Source: Bacteroidales bacterium GP4
Lineage (GTDB): Bacteria > Bacteroidota > Bacteroidia > Bacteroidales > Muribaculaceae
Assembly: GCA_001701065.1 (NCBI GenBank)
Contig: DAAL01000233.1
Coordinates: forward strand, 552-11,271
Direction: 5' to 3'
Length of the DNA: 10,720 bases
Of the stretch, positions 6,550 through 10,720 are shown in pieces (the first letter of the stretch is position 1; each line of letters begins with the position of its first letter). The notes below the pieces were generated by a model. That model was not told the origin of the DNA and made no database searches. It saw only the letters and a program-made list of their open reading frames with translations. The translations under genes were made by a program, and so were the position numbers.

Positions 6550-7542
6550 ATGGCTATATTAGCATTTCAAAAACCTGACAAGGTGGTAATGTTGGAATCA
6601 AACAATTCCTTCGGTAAGTTCGAGTTCAAGCCTCTGGAGCCTGGATATGGCATAACTGTGGGTAATGCGCTCCGTCGCATTCTCCTTTCTTCTCTTGAAG
6701 GTTATGCTATCTCCTCAATCCGTATTGATGGCGTTAACCATGAGTTTGACACTATCCCAGGAGTTAAAGAAGATGTGACCAACATTATCCTAAACTTGAA
6801 AAAGGTTGACCTCAAGCAGATTGTGGACGGCACTCAAGCTGAGAATGCCACCATTACTGTGTCGGGGCAAGAGGTGTTCAAGGCTGGTGACATTGGCAAA
6901 GTCCTTACTGGATTCGAGGTCCTCAATCCTGACGAAGTCATTTGTCATTTGGATCCGAGCGCAAGCTTCCAGCTCGACATTACTATCAACAAAGGTCGTG
7001 GCTGGGTGCCCGCAGAGGAAAATAGCAACCCTAACGATGCTATCGACGTGATCGCTATCGACTCTATCTACACTCCCATAAAGAATGTAAAATACACTGT
7101 CGAGAACTTCCGCGTTGACCAAAAGACCGACTACGAAAAACTGATTATTGAAATTACCACCAACGGTTCAATCCTTCCCAAGGACGCTCTTAAAGAAGCC
7201 GCTAAAATCCTCATCTACCACTTCATGCTGTTCTCCGATGAAAAAATCACTCTTGAAACCACTGAGGTCGACAGCAACGAAGAGTTTGATGAAGAAGTGC
7301 TTCGCATGCGTCAGCTGCTCAAGTCTAAGCTTGTCGACATGGACCTCTCAGTCCGTGCTCTCAACTGCTTGAAGAGCGCTGAAGTTGAAACCCTTGGCGA
7401 ACTTGTAGTTTACAACAAAACCGACCTCTTGAAGTTCCGTAACTTCGGTAAGAAATCGCTCACCGAGCTTGATGAGCTTCTGGCGAATCTTAACCTTTCG
7501 TTCGGAATGGATATTTCAAAGTACAAATTAGATAAAGAGTAA
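6550..7542 (+). CDS. rpoA: RNA polymerase alpha subunit
   Basis: The alpha subunit forms the dimer on which RNA polymerase assembles; its C-terminal domain contacts UP-element DNA and activators. The 330-residue product has the N-terminal assembly domain (about 1-230) with the signature [20 protein letters not shown] at 32-51. An acidic linker follows (around [13 protein letters not shown]). The C-terminal domain (about 259-320) has [20 protein letters not shown] and [17 protein letters not shown]269 in SVRALNC corresponds to E. coli R265, the main DNA-contact residue, so UP-element binding is probably retained. It lies 20 nt after rpsD and 6 nt before rplQ, the usual alpha-operon order. Confidence 0.98.
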   Translation: MAILAFQKPDKVVMLESNNSFGKFEFKPLEPGYGITVGNALRRILLSSLEGYAISSIRIDGVNHEFDTIPGVKEDVTNIILNLKKVDLKQIVDGTQAENATITVSGQEVFKAGDIGKVLTGFEVLNPDEVICHLDPSASFQLDITINKGRGWVPAEENSNPNDAIDVIAIDSIYTPIKNVKYTVENFRVDQKTDYEKLIIEITTNGSILPKDALKEAAKILIYHFMLFSDEKITLETTEVDSNEEFDEEVLRMRQLLKSKLVDMDLSVRALNCLKSAEVETLGELVVYNKTDLLKFRNFGKKSLTELDELLANLNLSFGMDISKYKLDKE

Positions 7543-7548
7543 TAAACG

Positions 7549-8064
7549 ATGAGACACAATAAATCATTCAACCATCTTGGTCGCAAAAAAGCTCACCGCG
7601 ACGCATTGCTCGCCAACATGACTGTTTCGCTCATCATGCACAAGCGCATCTTTACCACTTTGGCTAAGGCTAAAGCGCTCCGCATGTATGCTGAACCCCT
7701 CATCAACCGAGCTAAGGAAGACAATACACCCAATCGCCGTCTTGTTTTCAGCTATCTCCAAAGCAAGGAAGCTGTCACTGAATTGTTCCGTGAAATAGCT
7801 CAGAAGATTGCTGACCGTCCAGGTGGCTACACCCGTATTATCAAGACCGGAAACCGTCTTGGCGATAACGCTAAAACTTGCTTCATTGAACTCGTTGACT
7901 ACGATGAGAACATGATGAAGGACAAGGCTGCAAAACGCACCACTCGCACTCGCCGTTCTCGCCGTGCAGGTGCTAAGGCTACAGCCGAAGCTCCCGCAGC
8001 TCAGGCTCCTGCAACTGAAGCTCCCGCAGCAGAACCCGCTGCCGAGGCTCCTGCAGCTGAATAA
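7549..8064 (+). CDS. rplQ: 50S ribosomal protein L17 (bL17) with Ala/Pro/Glu tail
   Basis: bL17 lies near the peptide exit tunnel of the large subunit. The first 120 or so residues are a normal L17, with [20 protein letters not shown], the tRNA-like helix [20 protein letters not shown], and [20 protein letters not shown] ending in CFIELVDY. Beyond this the protein runs to 171 residues (E. coli has 127). A basic linker at about 121-143 ([13 protein letters not shown]) is followed by a low-complexity acidic tail at 144-171 made of APAAE-like units. Similar, variable tails are common in Bacteroidota L17. The reading frame is unbroken and the stop is TAA. It is the last gene of the ribosomal cluster. 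Confidence 0.97.
   Translation: MRHNKSFNHLGRKKAHRDALLANMTVSLIMHKRIFTTLAKAKALRMYAEPLINRAKEDNTPNRRLVFSYLQSKEAVTELFREIAQKIADRPGGYTRIIKTGNRLGDNAKTCFIELVDYDENMMKDKAAKRTTRTRRSRRAGAKATAEAPAAQAPATEAPAAEPAAEAPAAE
7978..8061 (+). repeat. Degenerate coding repeat (APAAE tail of L17)
   Basis: The DNA coding the L17 tail is a run of imperfect units resembling GAAGCTCCCGCAGCT, encoding E-A-P-A-A and variants ([20 protein letters not shown]). Such runs change length readily by slippage in multiples of whole codons, so tail length may differ between strains. Confidence 0.6.
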
Positions 8065-8087
8065 GAGTAAATATCCTCATTTTATAT

Positions 8088-8130
8088 GGAAAACGTTGGC
8101 GCACCCGCGTGTGTCAACGTTTTCCTGTTT
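8088..8130 (+). terminator. Hairpin terminator of the ribosomal cluster
   Basis: A perfect 17-bp stem (two G-T wobbles) pairs 8088-8104 (GGAAAACGTTGGCGCAC) with 8109-8125 around a CCGC loop. It starts 23 nt after the rplQ stop. It is followed by TGTTTATT rather than a clean T tract, so it may terminate inefficiently or instead act as a 3'-end stabiliser. Its place between rplQ and the eno promoter favours termination. Confidence 0.7.
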
Positions 8131-8164
8131 ATTGCACATCACTTTCATGGCATTATACCCATTA

Positions 8165-8190
8165 TTTAAATTTAGATATGAAAATTTAAA
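8165..8190. promoter_or_regulatory. AT-rich perfect dyad upstream of eno promoter
   Basis: TTTAAATTT (8165-8173) and AAATTTAAA (8182-8190) are perfect 9-bp inverted repeats with an 8-bp spacer, centred about 45 bp upstream of the eno -7 box. The arrangement resembles an operator or an A/T-rich activator or UP-type site. The region is very AT-rich, so chance symmetry is possible. Confidence 0.35.
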
Positions 8191-8222
8191 CATTCTCCAC
8201 CCTTCATCCCAGAAAATTTTCG

Positions 8223-8230
8223 TATCTTTG
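8223..8230 (+). promoter_or_regulatory. eno promoter, -7 box
   Basis: TATCTTTG is an exact match to the Bacteroidota -7 consensus TAnnTTTG and is followed by CG, as is common. It lies 52 nt upstream of the eno ATG, after the cluster terminator, so eno probably has its own transcript starting near 8236 with an A/T-rich leader of about 45 nt. I see no clear TTTG -33 element. Confidence 0.7.
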
Positions 8231-8261
8231 CGCCATAAAGAATAACCAGATACTTAAATAA

Positions 8262-9578
<1,317 letters not shown>

Positions 9579-9602
9579 TTGACTTTTGAGATATAAAAAT
9601 AT

Positions 9603-9640
9603 GTGGGTCGGATTCCGGTTGGAGTTCGACCCGCTTTTTT
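9603..9640. terminator. Rho-independent terminator of eno, probably bidirectional
   Basis: A 14-bp stem pairs 9603-9616 with 9621-9634 (core GGGTCG/CGACCC, three G-T wobbles) around a GGTT loop, followed by six Ts (9635-9640). It lies 24 nt after the eno stop. Read on the - strand, the same hairpin is followed by ATATTTTTATAT and lies 30 nt after the stop of the convergent DUF1460 gene, so it can serve both transcripts. Confidence 0.88.
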
Positions 9641-9664
9641 AGTGGGGTGGGTGAAGGATGTTTG

Positions 9665-10561
9665 TCAGTCAATGAGGCGAATCACGCGGATTCCGGTTGC
9701 TGATTTGATGCGCCGAATGTAGTCGGCGAGAGGGAGGGGGTCAAGGATTACTTTCCCGGCCGACGATGAGGCGTGGAGAAGATGAGGGACTCCGTTGTCC
9801 ATGACTACTATCCCCATGTGTGTAACGTCGAGGTTTTTAATCGATGTTGTTATGCCGATGATGTCGCCGGTTTTCAGTTGTGCATCTTTGATGTTTATTG
9901 CTTTGATGTAGGGGATTTTGTGATTTCTGAAGCCGATTTCCACATTTTTTATTGCTTCAAAGTTGGTTTCGTTTTCGAGAGCAGGATATTTGGCGCGGTT
10001 TTCCGTCATGAAGCAGAGCGATTTTACTGCGTAGGATGCCGGTGCAATGCGGTCGGTGAAGTCCTTGAGGATGCCGCGATGCGAGTTGTTGACAATCCAG
10101 TCGGACATATAGTGTAGCCGTGAGCCGTAGCCGTTGAGTGTGCCGTTGCGATAACGAATCTGTTCGAGATTGTAGAGAAAATCTTGCCACGATGTCCGAT
10201 GTTCTTCAATGGTTTTTGCGAGGGCTATGACTGTCTCAACGAATGTCGTGCAGTCGAATTGGTTGATGTTTACCCTTAAAAGTTCGGGCTCTCCTTCCAG
10301 CAAGCCGGCGGCATAGGGCGTGTTGATGAATTTTTTGGCGATAAAGGCAATTCTATCGCCGGTGGAGAGGTCTTGGTTGGAGGCTTCGATTAGTAGTTCG
10401 GTTATTTTTGTTGTGTCGGATTTTTCATTGTTGAATTGCACTTGAGCCGGATTTATGGCGAAGGCGTTAAGTGTTCCGACGATGAGAACTACGAATAGGG
10501 TTGATATTTTTATAAGTTTTGTCGTCATAGGGTAGAATATTGTGCTTACGAAGTTACGCAT
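9665..10561 (-). CDS. Secreted DUF1460 family protein, putative cysteine amidase/peptidase
   Basis: This looks like a DUF1460 protein (PF07313), a family with an NlpC/P60-related papain-like fold described as N-acetylmuramoyl-L-alanine amidase-like; a role in cell-wall turnover or recycling is inference. From the outer start it has 298 residues. A hydrophobic segment (KISTLFVVLIVGTLNAFA, 18-35) ending in A-F-A looks like a type I signal peptide, so the mature protein is probably periplasmic. There is no lipobox cysteine. The likely catalytic cysteine is C104 (QFDCTTFVETV); likely partners are H150 (SRLHYMSDW) and H248 (VTHMGIVV), with another conserved-looking H263 (LLHASSS). The start is uncertain: an inner ATG at 10528 (MTTKLIKIS) would give 287 residues and a more usual signal peptide, while 10561 has the A/T-rich upstream sequence typical of this phylum. 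It converges on eno. Confidence 0.85.
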   Translation of the reverse strand: MRNFVSTIFYPMTTKLIKISTLFVVLIVGTLNAFAINPAQVQFNNEKSDTTKITELLIEASNQDLSTGDRIAFIAKKFINTPYAAGLLEGEPELLRVNINQFDCTTFVETVIALAKTIEEHRTSWQDFLYNLEQIRYRNGTLNGYGSRLHYMSDWIVNNSHRGILKDFTDRIAPASYAVKSLCFMTENRAKYPALENETNFEAIKNVEIGFRNHKIPYIKAINIKDAQLKTGDIIGITTSIKNLDVTHMGIVVMDNGVPHLLHASSSAGKVILDPLPLADYIRRIKSATGIRVIRLID

Positions 10562-10720
10562 TTATTTTATAAAATGGAAGGAAGTGCGGGGTTGAAGTGA
10601 GAATTTTGGGAGGGGGTGCGTAGATAGTAAGAAAAGTGCGGCAAAATTTGTGGCGTGTAATCTGGTGGATGACAGACGATTGAGTAGTTGGCTAACAAAG
10701 ATTAACGTTGCTGTAGTGAA
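10562..10720. other. Non-coding stretch upstream of the DUF1460 gene
   Basis: No gene is evident on either strand in these 159 bases. They are the probable promoter and leader region of the DUF1460 gene. A 12-bp palindrome, ATTTTATAAAAT, lies at 10564-10575 next to the outer start codon. On the - strand the next 50 or so bases are almost free of G. I found no exact TAnnTTTG match on the - strand; AATCTTTG (complement of 10692-10699) is one mismatch away but more than 130 nt from the start. Confidence 0.5.

Noticed and set aside
7964..8245. 93-residue + frame overlapping the end of rplQ and the intergenic region
   Set aside because: It is the shifted frame of the L17 repeat tail (leucine/proline-rich), runs through the terminator hairpin and promoter, and resembles no protein I know.

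Overview
The window is the 3' part of a bacterial ribosomal-protein supercluster (end of the spc operon joined to the alpha operon), followed by enolase and, on the opposite strand, a secreted DUF1460 cysteine-peptidase-like protein. The organism is a member of Bacteroidota, most likely Bacteroidales. The evidence is the gene order secY-map-infA-rpmJ-rpsM-rpsK-rpsD-rpoA-rplQ with no adk, Bacteroides-like protein sequences (zinc-free L36 and S4, L17 with an Ala/Pro/Glu tail, enolase with a GGAHSDAP loop), near-absence of Shine-Dalgarno sequences, and TAnnTTTG-type -7 promoter boxes. Muribaculaceae is a guess from general sequence feel and is not proven here.

Layout, + strand: 3' part of rpsH (cut by the window edge), rplF, rplR, rpsE, rpmD, rplO, secY, map, infA, rpmJ (1-4949), then rpsM, rpsK, rpsD, rpoA, rplQ (4986-8064). 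Most genes are 4-36 nt apart and look co-transcribed. Two small genes, rpmD (59 aa) and rpmJ (38 aa), are easy to miss. Two breaks in the tight spacing carry likely signals: a TATTTTTG box between rpmJ and rpsM, and a 158-nt gap between rpsK and rpsD that can fold into a closed multi-branch RNA ending 11 nt before the rpsD start. A 17-bp hairpin after rplQ ends the cluster. eno (8283-9578) has its own promoter box with an AT-rich dyad upstream, and a textbook terminator at 9603-9640 that it probably shares with the convergent DUF1460 gene (9665-10561, - strand).

The genes up to rplQ build and start up the translation and transcription machinery: small- and large-subunit proteins, initiation factor IF-1, the RNA polymerase alpha subunit, the SecY translocon and methionine aminopeptidase, which trims new proteins. 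Enolase is a glycolytic housekeeping gene. The DUF1460 protein probably acts on peptidoglycan in the periplasm.

I found no unknown multi-gene system; all protein genes belong to recognisable families. The most promising non-coding element is the structured rpsK-rpsD leader, a candidate S4 autoregulatory site.
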